NCBI RefSeq assembly: GCF_001421485.1
Contig: NZ_LMKK01000002.1
Coordinates: 715,561 to 779,560, forward strand
DNA from: Agreia sp. Leaf210
Lineage (GTDB): Bacteria > Actinomycetota > Actinomycetes > Actinomycetales > Microbacteriaceae
Reading direction: 5' to 3'
Length of the DNA: 64,000 nucleotides
Part shown: one piece after another, positions 40,618 through 49,535 of the stretch
Position numbering within the stretch: the first letter of the stretch is position 1
Layout: every line of letters begins with the position of its first letter
Made by a program: the position numbers and the translations under genes
Notes under the pieces: model-generated
The model's input: only the letters and a program-made list of their open reading frames with translations
Database searches by the model: none
What the model was told of the DNA's origin: nothing

Positions 40618-42722
40618 GAGCCGTCCTCCAGATCCCACGCCAGGCGGAAGCCGATGTTCGGCGACCTCGAGATCCCCAGCCCGCTGAGCAGGTACTTGAG
40701 ACTGAATTCGGGGTCGCGACGGCCACCGTCGACGTACCAGTCGGAGCCCTGCGCCTCGTAGTCGGCGCCGCCCTTCAGCTGTACGAAGCGGGTGACGCCG
40801 TCGCTGTGCTCGCTCTCGGTCCAGTTCCAGACCCACGGCTCCGCCCGCTCGAAGGTCGCATCGGATGCCGCCAGCTGCCACTCGAATTCGGTGGGCAGGC
40901 GGGCCCCGGCCCAGCGGGCGTAGGCGCGCGCGTCGTCGAGATCGACGCAGGTCACGGCGTCGCCATCGGATTGAGGGGCGACGAGGAAGCGGTTGTCGCT
41001 CGCCGGCGTGTAGCCGGTGGCGGCGACGAAACGGTCGAACTCGGCGCGGGTGACCTCGCGCCCCGCGACGGCCACGCGGCCGGTCTCGACGGCGACCTCG
41101 ACGCTGCGGTCGTCGTGCAGTCGGGGAGGAAGCGGCTTCCACTCCTCGACATAGGGCGCCTCTGCGTAGAGACCCGTCTCGCGGCGACGGAACCGCACGA
41201 CGAGTTGGTGCGTCGTCGCATCGATCGCGATCGACCCCTCGGGGGCCGAAGCGGCGGGAGCGGGTGCCGGCACCCGGCGCACGGTCTCGCGTGCGGGGAA
41301 CGTGGAGTCGGTGCTCTGGGCGTCGGGGCTCTGCGCGTCGGGGCTCTGGGCGTCTGCCGAGGCCTCGGCGAGGAGCGCGCGCAGACGATCGGAGCGCGGG
41401 GCAGCCGCATCCGGGGCAGCCGTCTGCGTCTTCTCGGCGACGATAGCGGTGATGCCGCGGGCCGGAACGACGACGCCCTCGGGGCCGATGCCGCGCCCGG
41501 CCGTCACATCCCACAGCGGTCGTGCGCTGTGCTCGGAGGCGAGTGCGGGCCCGGAGTAGTCGACCTGCGAGCGGTTGACGAGGGTGAACACGTCGACCTC
41601 GTCGGTCGACCACCGCGAGACGTAGACCCCGTGGTCGAGGGCGTGCTCGGATGCGCCGTCGAGCGGCGCCCACTCTGCGTCGATGAAGACATCGCCGAGC
41701 GCGCGCTGCACCCGCAGCATGCGCCGAAGCGTGGACTGATCGCGTGCGTTCCAGCCGACCCAGACCCCGAAGACGGTGTCCCAGACCAGCATGCCCGTGC
41801 CGTTCATGAAAGCGGACTGCAGCTCGGAGCTGTGGTCCCTGTTCCAGCGGCGGGTCGAGTGCATCATGTGTCGACGCTCGAACCAGTGGGCGCGCATCAC
41901 GCCCGGAGCCTCACTGTCGTCGAACCACTGCGCCCAGCTCAGCTGGTGGTCTTCGATGCGCACGTTGGGAACGCGAGACTCGCCCTCGAGTGCGCGCGGC
42001 GGCGACGACTCGCGGAGCGCCGAGACGAGCGCGCTGTCGCCCTCCTTCATGGTGTCGAGGAAGACGCCGTCGACACCCAGCTCATCGACGATCAACGCGA
42101 GTTCTCGCGCGTCGTCGTGCTGGGCGCGGCGCGTTCCCGTGTCCCACGGGTTGTAGTCGATGAACACGCGGATGCCGCGCTGCTGGAACTCGGCGATCAG
42201 CTCGGCGATGCCCGGTACGTCGCGATAGAAATCGAACTGGTTACGGTCGTCGATGCCGATCACGGGGTAGGCGTGCCAGAGCACCACTCCGTCGAAACCT
42301 CCGAAGTCGGCCGTCGCATCGACGAGGCGCTGCACGTCGAAGCGCCCCGCCTCGACGTCGAAGAGCCGCTCGTCCCAGAGCCAGACCAGGGCGACGCTCG
42401 CACAGTGCTGGGTCCATCGAGACGACACGTCGCCGTAGGCTGCGCCCGAGTACCGGATGCGTTCGCGCGCGTCGTCGCGCCAGGCCGCGAGGGCCTCGCG
42501 CCAGGCAGGCCACTCCGAGCGATCGGCGGGAGCGGCGAAGATCTTGGCGATGTCGCCGACGGTGGGGTCGAGCCCGCCGGTCAGCGGCAGCTCCGTGGCG
42601 CGGTCGATCGGCCGGGGCACCAGCGGGTCGAACTCGTTGGTATTGGCTTCGTCGGGGTCGTGCACGGGAGTCTGATCGACCACGTGCACACCGTCGTCGA
42701 CGACGTCAGAGCGATGAGACAA
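40614..42722 (-). CDS. TIM-barrel glycosidase-like / FGE-sulfatase-fold fusion protein
   Basis: A 702-aa protein. The N-terminal about 430 residues look like a TIM-barrel glycosidase: FDGVVLWHAYPVIGID, RVFIDYNPWD near residue 186 and GVFLDTMKEG near 221, with acids at strand ends. A Pro/Ala/Ser linker with a DAQSP repeat (about 455-470) follows. The C-terminal part has the formylglycine-generating-enzyme fold (VTRAEFDRFVAATGY, ARLPTEFEWQLA, SPNIGFRLA) but without the catalytic Cys pair, so it may bind sugar rather than oxidise Cys. The TTG at 42722 has AAGGAG ten bases upstream and overlaps ribokinase. There is no signal peptide. Substrate unknown. Confidence 0.75.
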   Translation of the reverse strand: MSHRSDVVDDGVHVVDQTPVHDPDEANTNEFDPLVPRPIDRATELPLTGGLDPTVGDIAKIFAAPADRSEWPAWREALAAWRDDARERIRYSGAAYGDVSSRWTQHCASVALVWLWDERLFDVEAGRFDVQRLVDATADFGGFDGVVLWHAYPVIGIDDRNQFDFYRDVPGIAELIAEFQQRGIRVFIDYNPWDTGTRRAQHDDARELALIVDELGVDGVFLDTMKEGDSALVSALRESSPPRALEGESRVPNVRIEDHQLSWAQWFDDSEAPGVMRAHWFERRHMMHSTRRWNRDHSSELQSAFMNGTGMLVWDTVFGVWVGWNARDQSTLRRMLRVQRALGDVFIDAEWAPLDGASEHALDHGVYVSRWSTDEVDVFTLVNRSQVDYSGPALASEHSARPLWDVTAGRGIGPEGVVVPARGITAIVAEKTQTAAPDAAAPRSDRLRALLAEASADAQSPDAQSPDAQSTDSTFPARETVRRVPAPAPAASAPEGSIAIDATTHQLVVRFRRRETGLYAEAPYVEEWKPLPPRLHDDRSVEVAVETGRVAVAGREVTRAEFDRFVAATGYTPASDNRFLVAPQSDGDAVTCVDLDDARAYARWAGARLPTEFEWQLAASDATFERAEPWVWNWTESEHSDGVTRFVQLKGGADYEAQGSDWYVDGGRRDPEFSLKYLLSGLGISRSPNIGFRLAWDLEDGS
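41314..41358. repeat. 15-bp tandem repeat in the fusion linker
   Basis: Three 15-base units from 41314 to 41358 (CTCTGGGCGTCGGGG with small changes) encode DAQSP-type units of the linker between the two domains on the minus strand. They keep the frame. Confidence 0.85.
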
Positions 42723-43605
42723 AAGAATCGATCTCCTTGCGGTGGGGTATGGAGGGCACGGCGCCTGCGCGCTGCACCGAGAGTGCGGATGCGGCCGTGG
42801 CAAAGCGCGCGGCCGAGGCCAGGTCGAGCCCCTCGTCGAGGGCGCTCGCGAGGGCTCCGCAGAACGTGTCGCCGGCGCCGGTGGTGTCGACCGCCTGGAC
42901 CTCGTGGGCCTCGACCCGGGTGAGCTCGGCGTCGCCACGGTGCAGCAGGATCGATCCGGCGGAGCCGAGAGTGATGATGACGCTGGGAACGGAACGGGTG
43001 AGCGCCTGGGCGCGCGAGAACAGATCCGTCGCGTCGTCGCCGGCGAGCTGCGCCGCCTCGGTCTCGTTCACGATGAGCACGTCGACGAGCGCCAGCACCT
43101 CGGAGGGCAGCGGGCGCACGGGAGCCGCGTTGAGCAGCACCCGCGTTCCGGCTGCGCGGGCCACGGCAGCGGAGGCGCGCACCGTCTCGAGCGGAATCTC
43201 GAGCTGCAGCACCAGCAGCTCGGCGTCGCGGATGAGCTGCGCCTGGTCGTCGGTCAGCGAGGTGAAGAGCGCGTTCGCTCCCGAGTTCACCACGATGGTG
43301 TTCTCGGCACGAGCGTCGACGGTGATGAGCGCGGTGCCCGTCTCGCCCGCGGTGATGCGCGTCGCATCCACCACCCCGGCGCCCCGCAGACTGTCGCGCA
43401 GCAGTGCGCCGCCGTCGTCGTCGCCGAGCAGCGCGACGAAGGTCGTGGCCGCGCCGGCACGGGCCGCCGCGATGGCCTGATTGGCACCCTTGCCGCCCGG
43501 ATGCCGGCTGCCGCCCGTGGCGATCACCGTCTCGCCGGGCGCCGGAATAGCCGCGACCGTGTAGACGAGGTCGACGTTGGCGCTTCCGACCACGACCACG
43601 CTCAT
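42706..43605 (-). CDS. rbsK: Ribokinase
   Basis: A 299-aa PfkB-family kinase. NVDLVYTVAAIPAPGET, HPGGKGANQAIAAARAGA and DTTGAGDTFCGAL with catalytic Asp match ribokinase rather than fructokinase or adenosine kinase. It would phosphorylate ribose, or a close pentose, at O5. Its ATG overlaps the upstream ADP-ribosylglycohydrolase stop by 4 bases and its 3' end overlaps the fusion gene by 17 bases. The context suggests the pentose comes from a ribosyl compound cleaved by the upstream enzymes. Confidence 0.88.
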   Translation of the reverse strand: MSVVVVGSANVDLVYTVAAIPAPGETVIATGGSRHPGGKGANQAIAAARAGAATTFVALLGDDDGGALLRDSLRGAGVVDATRITAGETGTALITVDARAENTIVVNSGANALFTSLTDDQAQLIRDAELLVLQLEIPLETVRASAAVARAAGTRVLLNAAPVRPLPSEVLALVDVLIVNETEAAQLAGDDATDLFSRAQALTRSVPSVIITLGSAGSILLHRGDAELTRVEAHEVQAVDTTGAGDTFCGALASALDEGLDLASAARFATAASALSVQRAGAVPSIPHRKEIDSFVSSL

Positions 43606-44993
43606 CGCGTCACCCCCACGACACTCGGAACCAGCGCCGCGGTGCGGGCCGCGAGCTCGTCGAACCCGATGCCGTCGAAGCCCGGGATCGACGTGGCGAG
43701 ACGGTTGTGCAGCGGGGCTATCCAGTTCGACGGCAGCGAAGCGGCCCCCGTGAGGGCTCCCGCGATCGCGCCGGCGGTCGCTCCGACGGAGTCGGTGTCC
43801 CAGCCACCCGCCACGGCGATCGAGATGGCGGTCGCGAAGTCTCCGTCGGAGCGCACGAGCGCGAACGCCAGCAGCGCGCTGTTGTTGAGCGCGTGCACCC
43901 AGTGCAGGTGCCCGAATTCGGCGGCCAGAGCGTCGAGCGCTTCGTCGACCGAGAGCTCGGATGCGCCCAGCTCGGCGCCGCGCAGGATGGCCGCGGCGAA
44001 ACGGCTGCCCTCGGGCACCGCCGAGAGCCCGGCCGCGAGCACCTCGTGCACCGACGAGGCGACGAGCGCCGCGGAGCTGGCCGCGGCCACGAACAAGGCC
44101 CCGTACAGGCCGCTCCGGCGGTGGCTGAGCCATGCGTCTCGATAGGCCAGAGCGGCAGCGGCGTGCGGGTCGCCCGGCCGGGCCCAGCCGTAGACATCGG
44201 TACGGATCTGCGCGCCGATCCACTCCTGGAACGGGTTCTGGATGCCGGCTGCCTCGTCGGGCTCGTAGCCCTCCAGCAGATTGCGGTAGACGATCCGCTC
44301 CGCCGTGAACACGCGGCCTCCGGGCAGATTGGCGAGCCACGAGAGTGCCACGTCGTCGGTCGTGAAGTCGGCACCCGCGCGCTCGAGCAGGTCGAGGGCG
44401 ATCAGCGGGAAGTTGAGGTCGTCGTCTTCGGGCATGCCGTCGATGTTCTCGACGAGGCTCGTCGGGCGGCTTCGCCTGTTCCACGGATACCGGGCGGCCA
44501 CGGCGGGATCGAGTCCGCGCTCGGTGAAGTACGACGCGATCGGCCAGTTGCCGGTCGATTGCGCGATGGCGCGGATGCCCTCGCGCGAGATCTTCTCCAC
44601 GGGCTTGCCGAGCAAGCAGCCGGCGGCCCTGCCCAGCCAGGCCCCCAGCATCCGGTCGCCGAGCGACGAGCCCGACTGATCGGAACCCGACACGGCGGGC
44701 AGCTCGGGCGGCTGCGGGGCGAGGTCGAGGATCGCCGCTAAGCCGTCGGGCTCGGCTGCGAGAAGCGGGTCGGGCAGCGGCAGCTCGTCGATGCGGGCGA
44801 GCAGCCTGCGGCCCAGGTCGCGGAGCTCCGGCGATGCGGCGACCGGCGACGCCCCGCTCACTGCAGCGATCGGCGAGCCGCCAGCGTTCGCCCACTCGTC
44901 GCGCAGAGCCGACACGTCGACCCCGTCGAGTTCGGCGGCGGCCAGAGCGTGCGGCACCAGGTCTTCGGGCTGGGTCCAGCTCAGTCGCAGCAT
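43602..44993 (-). CDS. ADP-ribosylglycohydrolase family protein (first copy)
   Basis: A 463-aa all-helical hydrolase of the DraG/ARH fold. An N-terminal extension of about 120 residues precedes GAWLGRAAGCLLGKP. The acidic motif is DDDLNFP in place of TDDT, and the second metal motif is GGWDTDSVGATAGAIAGAL. Family members break an N- or O-glycosidic bond to ribose, with two Mg ions. The ATG at 44993 overlaps the upstream copy by 4 bases, and the stop overlaps ribokinase. It differs enough from the neighbouring copy to act on another bond or substrate. No ADP-ribosyltransferase is nearby. Confidence 0.85.
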   Translation of the reverse strand: MLRLSWTQPEDLVPHALAAAELDGVDVSALRDEWANAGGSPIAAVSGASPVAASPELRDLGRRLLARIDELPLPDPLLAAEPDGLAAILDLAPQPPELPAVSGSDQSGSSLGDRMLGAWLGRAAGCLLGKPVEKISREGIRAIAQSTGNWPIASYFTERGLDPAVAARYPWNRRSRPTSLVENIDGMPEDDDLNFPLIALDLLERAGADFTTDDVALSWLANLPGGRVFTAERIVYRNLLEGYEPDEAAGIQNPFQEWIGAQIRTDVYGWARPGDPHAAAALAYRDAWLSHRRSGLYGALFVAAASSAALVASSVHEVLAAGLSAVPEGSRFAAAILRGAELGASELSVDEALDALAAEFGHLHWVHALNNSALLAFALVRSDGDFATAISIAVAGGWDTDSVGATAGAIAGALTGAASLPSNWIAPLHNRLATSIPGFDGIGFDELAARTAALVPSVVGVTR

Positions 44994-46135
44994 CACAGCG
45001 CTCGCGTCAGCGCCGACATTCCGGCTGTGCGCTCCTCGGCACGCGCGCAGTCCTTCGCGAAAACCTCGCGCGCGACGGCCGCGATGCGCGGGCCGGTCGC
45101 CGTGATGTCGAGGCGGCTTCCCTGGGTGACGGCGTCGACCCACTCTGCGGGAACCGCCTCGAGGCCGTGCAGTGCACCCGCGATCGAGCCGGCCATCACG
45201 GCGATGGAGTCGGAGTCGCGGCCGTAGTTGATCGAGCCGAGGACGGCCTCGCTGTAGTCTCCGCCGCCGACCACGAGCATGCCCAGGGCGATCGGGAGCT
45301 CCTCGATCGACTTGGTGCGGCTCGGGATGCGGGCATCACGCGCGGGTGCCCGGTAGTTCGGGCCGACGGTGTCGAACGGCTCGACGGCCGCTCGCAGGTG
45401 GGCGAGCGAGTCGCGCCAGTCGCTGCGGCCGGATGCGGCGTCGACCACCGATTCGATCGCGTCGCGCGTGCCGTCTTTCGCGAGCCTGAGGGCCACGTCG
45501 AGCACGCTCGACACGGTGGCGCCGACGCGCATCGCCTCGGCGACGGCGGCGGCGTAGACACCGGCCGCCTCGCGTCCGTAGCTGGACTGGTGCGCCCCGG
45601 CGACGTCGATGGCCTCGGCGTAGGCCGTGTCGGGCGAGCCGGCGTTGATGATGCCGATGGGAGCTGCGTACATCGTGGCTCCGCAGTTCACGATGTTGCC
45701 GACGCCCGCCTCGCGGGGATCGATGTGGCCGTAGTGGATGCGCGCGACGAGCCACTTCTCGGCCAGGAAGATGCGCTGCAGCAGAATCGCGTCTGTCTCG
45801 AGCTCGGGAATCCACTGCCGCTCGCCGATCAGGCGGGGAACGAACTTCTCGGCGATCGCGTACGCGTCGAGGTGATCGCGCACCTCGTCGTAGACGTCGA
45901 CGAGGGCGTTCGTCATGAGGGTGTCGTCTGTGATGTGCCCGTCGCCCTTGTGGTACGGCGCGATGGGTCGGGCGTTGCGCCAGTCCTCGAGGAAGGGTGG
46001 CACCACGCCGGTGATGAACCCGTCGTAGCGCTCCTGGATGGCCTCGGGGGTGTTGCCCTCCGCGGCCCCTCCCAGGGCATCGCCCACGGCGGCACCCGCG
46101 AGGGCGCCTGTCGCCTTGTCTTCGAGCAGATCCAT
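44993..46135 (-). CDS. ADP-ribosylglycohydrolase family protein (second copy)
   Basis: A 380-aa ARH-fold enzyme with the canonical motifs GAAVGDALGGAAE near the start, HITDDTLMT about residue 67 and NYGRDSDSIAVMAGSIAGAL. Only the short form of the family fold is present. AAGGAG precedes the ATG at 46135. It is the first of six genes joined by 4-base or slightly larger overlaps, and lies 130 bases after the binding-protein gene, with a stem-loop between. Paired with a ribokinase, a ribosyl hydrolase role is inferred. ADP-ribosyl-protein hydrolysis is possible but less likely in a sugar operon. Confidence 0.88.
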   Translation of the reverse strand: MDLLEDKATGALAGAAVGDALGGAAEGNTPEAIQERYDGFITGVVPPFLEDWRNARPIAPYHKGDGHITDDTLMTNALVDVYDEVRDHLDAYAIAEKFVPRLIGERQWIPELETDAILLQRIFLAEKWLVARIHYGHIDPREAGVGNIVNCGATMYAAPIGIINAGSPDTAYAEAIDVAGAHQSSYGREAAGVYAAAVAEAMRVGATVSSVLDVALRLAKDGTRDAIESVVDAASGRSDWRDSLAHLRAAVEPFDTVGPNYRAPARDARIPSRTKSIEELPIALGMLVVGGGDYSEAVLGSINYGRDSDSIAVMAGSIAGALHGLEAVPAEWVDAVTQGSRLDITATGPRIAAVAREVFAKDCARAEERTAGMSALTRAL

Positions 46136-46218
46136 CCTGAAGTCTCCTTGCGTTCCGGCGGTCGTCGCCGGGTGGGTGTGTGTGTCGTGTCGTGTGTAGT
46201 CGTTGAGCGCGATGAGCC

Positions 46219-46251
46219 GGAGCGCGGGGCGGGGGGACAGCCCCGCGCTCC
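46219..46251 (-). terminator. GC-rich hairpin after the binding-protein gene
   Basis: Perfect 12-base arms 46219-46230 and 46240-46251 with a 9-base loop lie 15 bases after the binding-protein stop on the minus strand. No T-run is seen, so partial termination or mRNA protection is more likely than full stop. Confidence 0.7.
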
Positions 46252-46265
46252 GACGTGCGGTGGCG

Positions 46266-47558
46266 TCAGCCGATCGACGACCAGCCGTCGGTGAGCTTCT
46301 GCTTCAGCTCGTCGAGGGTGATCGAGTTGGCGAAGTACTGCTGAAGCAGCGGCGTCGCGTACTGGTCTTTCCACTGCGGGTAGTTCGCGGCCTTCTGGAA
46401 CGGGGCTCCGGTGAGGTCTTCACCGGTGGCCAGCAGTTCCTGCCACCCGTTCTCGCCGTTCGTGTTGGTCTCTACGGCGGTGCGCGCGGCATCCGTCGAC
46501 GGGATCAGCCAGTCGCCCTCGGCGACCGAGGCCAGGTTGTCGGCGCTCATGAAGTAGTCGATGAACTTCGCCGAAGCCTCCACATTCTTGCTCTCGGCGG
46601 CGACGGAGAGGGTCTGCGGGTTGGCGGCCTGCACCGGCCCGGCCGTTCCGGCGAGCGGAGGAAGCACCGTCCAGTTGAAGCCCTCCGGAGCGGACTCACT
46701 GATCTGCTGCGCCAGGAAGTTGCCGCCCACGTACATGGCGTAGGTTCCGCCGAGGAAGCCGGGGAGGACATCCGAACCGCTCTGGGTGAGCGTGATGGGG
46801 TCGAGCGACGCGTCTTCGTACGCCATATCGTGCACGTACTTCGGTACGGCGAGCTCGTCGTCACCGACATCGATCTTGGCGGTGCCGTCGTCTTCGACAT
46901 CGAAGAAGGTGCCGTCGAATCCGAGGGCGGTGTTCATGACCGCTGCCGTGGGCTGCTTGAGGCCCCAGCCGACGCCGAACTTGCCGTCGACGGTCAGCTT
47001 CTTCGAGACATCCTGCAGCTGATCCCAGGTGAGCTCGTCGCCCGTGGGCACCTCGACGCCGGCTGCCGCGAACGCGTCGGTGTTGGCGTAGACGACATAG
47101 GTCTGCAGCAGCGTCGGCGCCGCGACGATCTTGCCATCGGCCGTCGAGACCGTCTTCCAGACGTCGTCGGAGACGCTGGACTTCACGTCGTCGCTGAGGT
47201 GGTCGCTCAGGTCGGCCAGGTAGCCCTGGTTCGCGAAGCCGAGGATGTCGCTCGACTCGTCCTGGATCACGTCGGGAGCGGTCCCTCCCTGGAACTGGGT
47301 GACGAGCTGGTCGTGCACGTTGTCCCAGCTGCCCTGGGTGAGTTTGACCTGGATATCGGGGTTGTCGGCGTTCCAGCTGTCGACGATCTTCTTCGTCGCG
47401 GCCACCGTGGAGTCCTGGTAGGCGAGACTCTGGAACGTGATCTCGACGGGGCCGTCGCTCGACGAGCTGTCGCTCGTTCCGCCGCCGCCGAAGGCGCATC
47501 CGGTCATCATGCCGACGATCGCGACGGCGCCGACGGCGACCGAAATCTTTCTTCTCAT
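46266..47558 (-). CDS. Sugar ABC transporter substrate-binding lipoprotein
   Basis: A 430-aa family 1 solute-binding protein with signal peptide and lipobox MMTGC, then a Gly/Ser linker and VEITFQSLAYQDST. AAGGAG precedes the ATG at 47558 by about eight bases; an upstream in-frame codon at 47591 would lie before that site. It follows two permease genes and precedes the ARH-fold enzymes. It is the third gene of the importer, whose ATPase must be encoded elsewhere. The ligand is presumably the compound cleaved by the downstream enzymes. Confidence 0.9.
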   Translation of the reverse strand: MRRKISVAVGAVAIVGMMTGCAFGGGGTSDSSSSDGPVEITFQSLAYQDSTVAATKKIVDSWNADNPDIQVKLTQGSWDNVHDQLVTQFQGGTAPDVIQDESSDILGFANQGYLADLSDHLSDDVKSSVSDDVWKTVSTADGKIVAAPTLLQTYVVYANTDAFAAAGVEVPTGDELTWDQLQDVSKKLTVDGKFGVGWGLKQPTAAVMNTALGFDGTFFDVEDDGTAKIDVGDDELAVPKYVHDMAYEDASLDPITLTQSGSDVLPGFLGGTYAMYVGGNFLAQQISESAPEGFNWTVLPPLAGTAGPVQAANPQTLSVAAESKNVEASAKFIDYFMSADNLASVAEGDWLIPSTDAARTAVETNTNGENGWQELLATGEDLTGAPFQKAANYPQWKDQYATPLLQQYFANSITLDELKQKLTDGWSSIG

Positions 47559-47642
47559 GGGTGAAACTCCTTTGTTTTCTGGTGAGGGCACTGCACTGTG
47601 TGGGGTCGGAGGAGGTGGGTGGGGTCGGATGAGGTGGGTGGG

Positions 47643-48545
47643 TCAGCCCTTGACGGCGCCGCTGAGCAGGCCCGAGGTGAGCCGCTTCTGGATGAGCGCG
47701 AAGAACACGAGGCTGGGGATCGTGGCGAGCAGGGAGGCCGCGGCCAGCTGGCCGAGTTGCACCTGCCCCTCCGCGCCGACGAAGCGGGCGAGGGTCAGTG
47801 GCAGAGTCTGCAGCGCCGGATCCTGGATGAGCACGAGGGCGAAGAAGAACTCGTTCCAGGCCGAGATGAAGGTGAAGAGGCTCGTCGCGACGAGGCCGGG
47901 GGCGAGCAGCGGAAGGATGATCTTGCGCAGCACGAGAAAGCGCGAGCCGCCGTCCATCGCCCCGGCCTCCTCGAGCTCGACGGGGATTCCGGCGACGTAG
48001 CCCTGCAGCATCCACAGCGCGAACGGCAGCGACCACACCGTGTAGACCAGGATCAGCCCGACGAGGCTGTTGATGAGCCCGATCTGCTTCAGCACCAGGA
48101 ACAGCGGAATGATGATGAGGATGAACGGGAACACCTGGCTGAGCAGGATCCAACCGGTGGCCACCGTGCGCAGCTTCGTCTTGAACCGCGCCAGGGCGTA
48201 GGCGGCCGGCAACGAGATCACCGTCACGATCAGTGTGGTGGCGACCGACACGATGAGGCTGTTGAGTGCCGCGGGAATCAGGTTGGCCTTCTCGGTGGCC
48301 TGCGTGAAGTTGTCGAAGTTGAGCGTCTGCGGCAGAAACGACGGTGTCGCCGACTGCAGCTCCTGCGGCGTCTTGAACGCCGTGATGAGAAGGAACAGCA
48401 GGGGGAACCCGAGGAACACGATGTATCCGGCCAGCGCGAGGTACTGCAGCGGACGTGTGACTCGACGGGTGCGCGTGGCCGACGACAACCGGCGGGGCGC
48501 GGGGGCGGGGCGGTCTGTCTGAGGGCGGTCGATGGTGGCGGTCAT
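47643..48545 (-). CDS. Sugar ABC transporter permease (MalG type)
   Basis: A 300-aa permease with a basic Pro-rich N-terminus, six helices and an EAA loop (ELEEAGAMDGGSRFLVLRKI). It ends LTSGLLSGAVKG, the usual MalG-type tail. The ATG at 48545 overlaps the upstream permease stop by 4 bases. The frame is open further upstream only as a shadow of that permease. Confidence 0.9.
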   Translation of the reverse strand: MTATIDRPQTDRPAPAPRRLSSATRTRRVTRPLQYLALAGYIVFLGFPLLFLLITAFKTPQELQSATPSFLPQTLNFDNFTQATEKANLIPAALNSLIVSVATTLIVTVISLPAAYALARFKTKLRTVATGWILLSQVFPFILIIIPLFLVLKQIGLINSLVGLILVYTVWSLPFALWMLQGYVAGIPVELEEAGAMDGGSRFLVLRKIILPLLAPGLVATSLFTFISAWNEFFFALVLIQDPALQTLPLTLARFVGAEGQVQLGQLAAASLLATIPSLVFFALIQKRLTSGLLSGAVKG

Positions 48546-49498
48546 GAGAGTCGGCTCCTCGCCTGGCTGCGCAGATAGAAGAACAGGAAGATGCCGATCA
48601 CGATGACCATCACATTTCCCATGGCGGCGGCGTAGCCGAAGTTGCCGTAGCGGAACGCCTCGTTGTAGGCGAAGAGCATGGGCAGCATCGTCTGGCCTCC
48701 CGGACCACCCGCCGTGAGCACGTAGACGAGGGCGAAGCTGTTGAAGTTCCAGATCAGGTCGAGCGTGGTGATCGCCACGATGATGGGGCGCAGCGCCGGC
48801 AGCGTCACGTGCCAGAAGCGCTTCACCGCGCCGGCGCCGTCGATGGATGCGGCCTCGTGCAGCTCGGTCGGCACGTTCTGCAGCCCGGCCAGCAGGGTGA
48901 TGGTCGTCTGCGGCATGCCCGCCCAGACGCCCACGACGATCACGGCGGGCAGCGCCGTCGAGAAGTCGCCGAGCCAGTTGATGTCGCCCGGCAGCCCGAC
49001 CGCTCGCATGCCCTCGTTGATCGGGCCGTACGTGGGGTTCAGCATCAGTCGCCACATGATGGCGATGATCACCGGAGGCATGGCCCACGGCACCAGCGCG
49101 AGGGTGCGGGCGAGCCAGCGGATCTTGAGGTCGAGGTTCAGCAGCAGCGCGAGCCCGAGCGAGGCGAAGAACTGCAGGATGGTGACGCCGAAGGCCCAGA
49201 TGAGCCCGATGCGGAACGAGTTCCAGAAGAGCTCGTTGCCCATCAGCTGCGTGTAGTTGTCGACACCGTTGAAGCTCACCGTGGCGTTCAGCCCGGCCTT
49301 CGAGTCGGTGAATCCCAGCAGCAGGCCCTGCGCGAGCGGGTAGACGCTGAACAGCAGAACGGGGATCAGAGCTGGCAGCACGAGGAGCCAAGCGTCGCGC
49401 CCTCCGCCTCCGCCGACGCGCGAACGTCGCCGCTTCTTCGGTGGGGCCGCGGGCGCGGGAGAGCCCGCTCTCGAGCGGCTATCGAGTGTGCTCGTCAT
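48542..49498 (-). CDS. Sugar ABC transporter permease (MalF type)
   Basis: A 318-aa permease with an N-terminal cytoplasmic basic stretch, six helices and an EAA loop (ELHEAASIDGAGAVKRFWHV). AGAGGA precedes the ATG at 49498. It is 37 bases downstream of the LacI gene, close enough for co-transcription. The LacI site upstream of that gene probably controls the whole unit. Confidence 0.9.
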   Translation of the reverse strand: MTSTLDSRSRAGSPAPAAPPKKRRRSRVGGGGGRDAWLLVLPALIPVLLFSVYPLAQGLLLGFTDSKAGLNATVSFNGVDNYTQLMGNELFWNSFRIGLIWAFGVTILQFFASLGLALLLNLDLKIRWLARTLALVPWAMPPVIIAIMWRLMLNPTYGPINEGMRAVGLPGDINWLGDFSTALPAVIVVGVWAGMPQTTITLLAGLQNVPTELHEAASIDGAGAVKRFWHVTLPALRPIIVAITTLDLIWNFNSFALVYVLTAGGPGGQTMLPMLFAYNEAFRYGNFGYAAAMGNVMVIVIGIFLFFYLRSQARSRLS

Positions 49499-49535
49499 CG
49501 TGCATCCTCTTCGATTGGGGGGAAGGTGGGTCTGG

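Noticed and set aside
40614-41280. FGE-fold domain as a formylglycine-generating enzyme
   Set aside because: The catalytic cysteine pair is missing and no sulfatase gene is near.
43602-46135. ARH-fold genes as part of a toxin-antitoxin or phage defence system (DarTG-like)
   Set aside because: There is no ADP-ribosyltransferase or toxin gene next to them; they lie in a sugar import operon.
39418-46374. Long open frames merging CoA transferase, fusion protein, ribokinase and hydrolases
   Set aside because: Overlapping starts with proper sites occur at 40617, 42722, 43605, 44993 and 46135; upstream extensions are shadows of the preceding genes.
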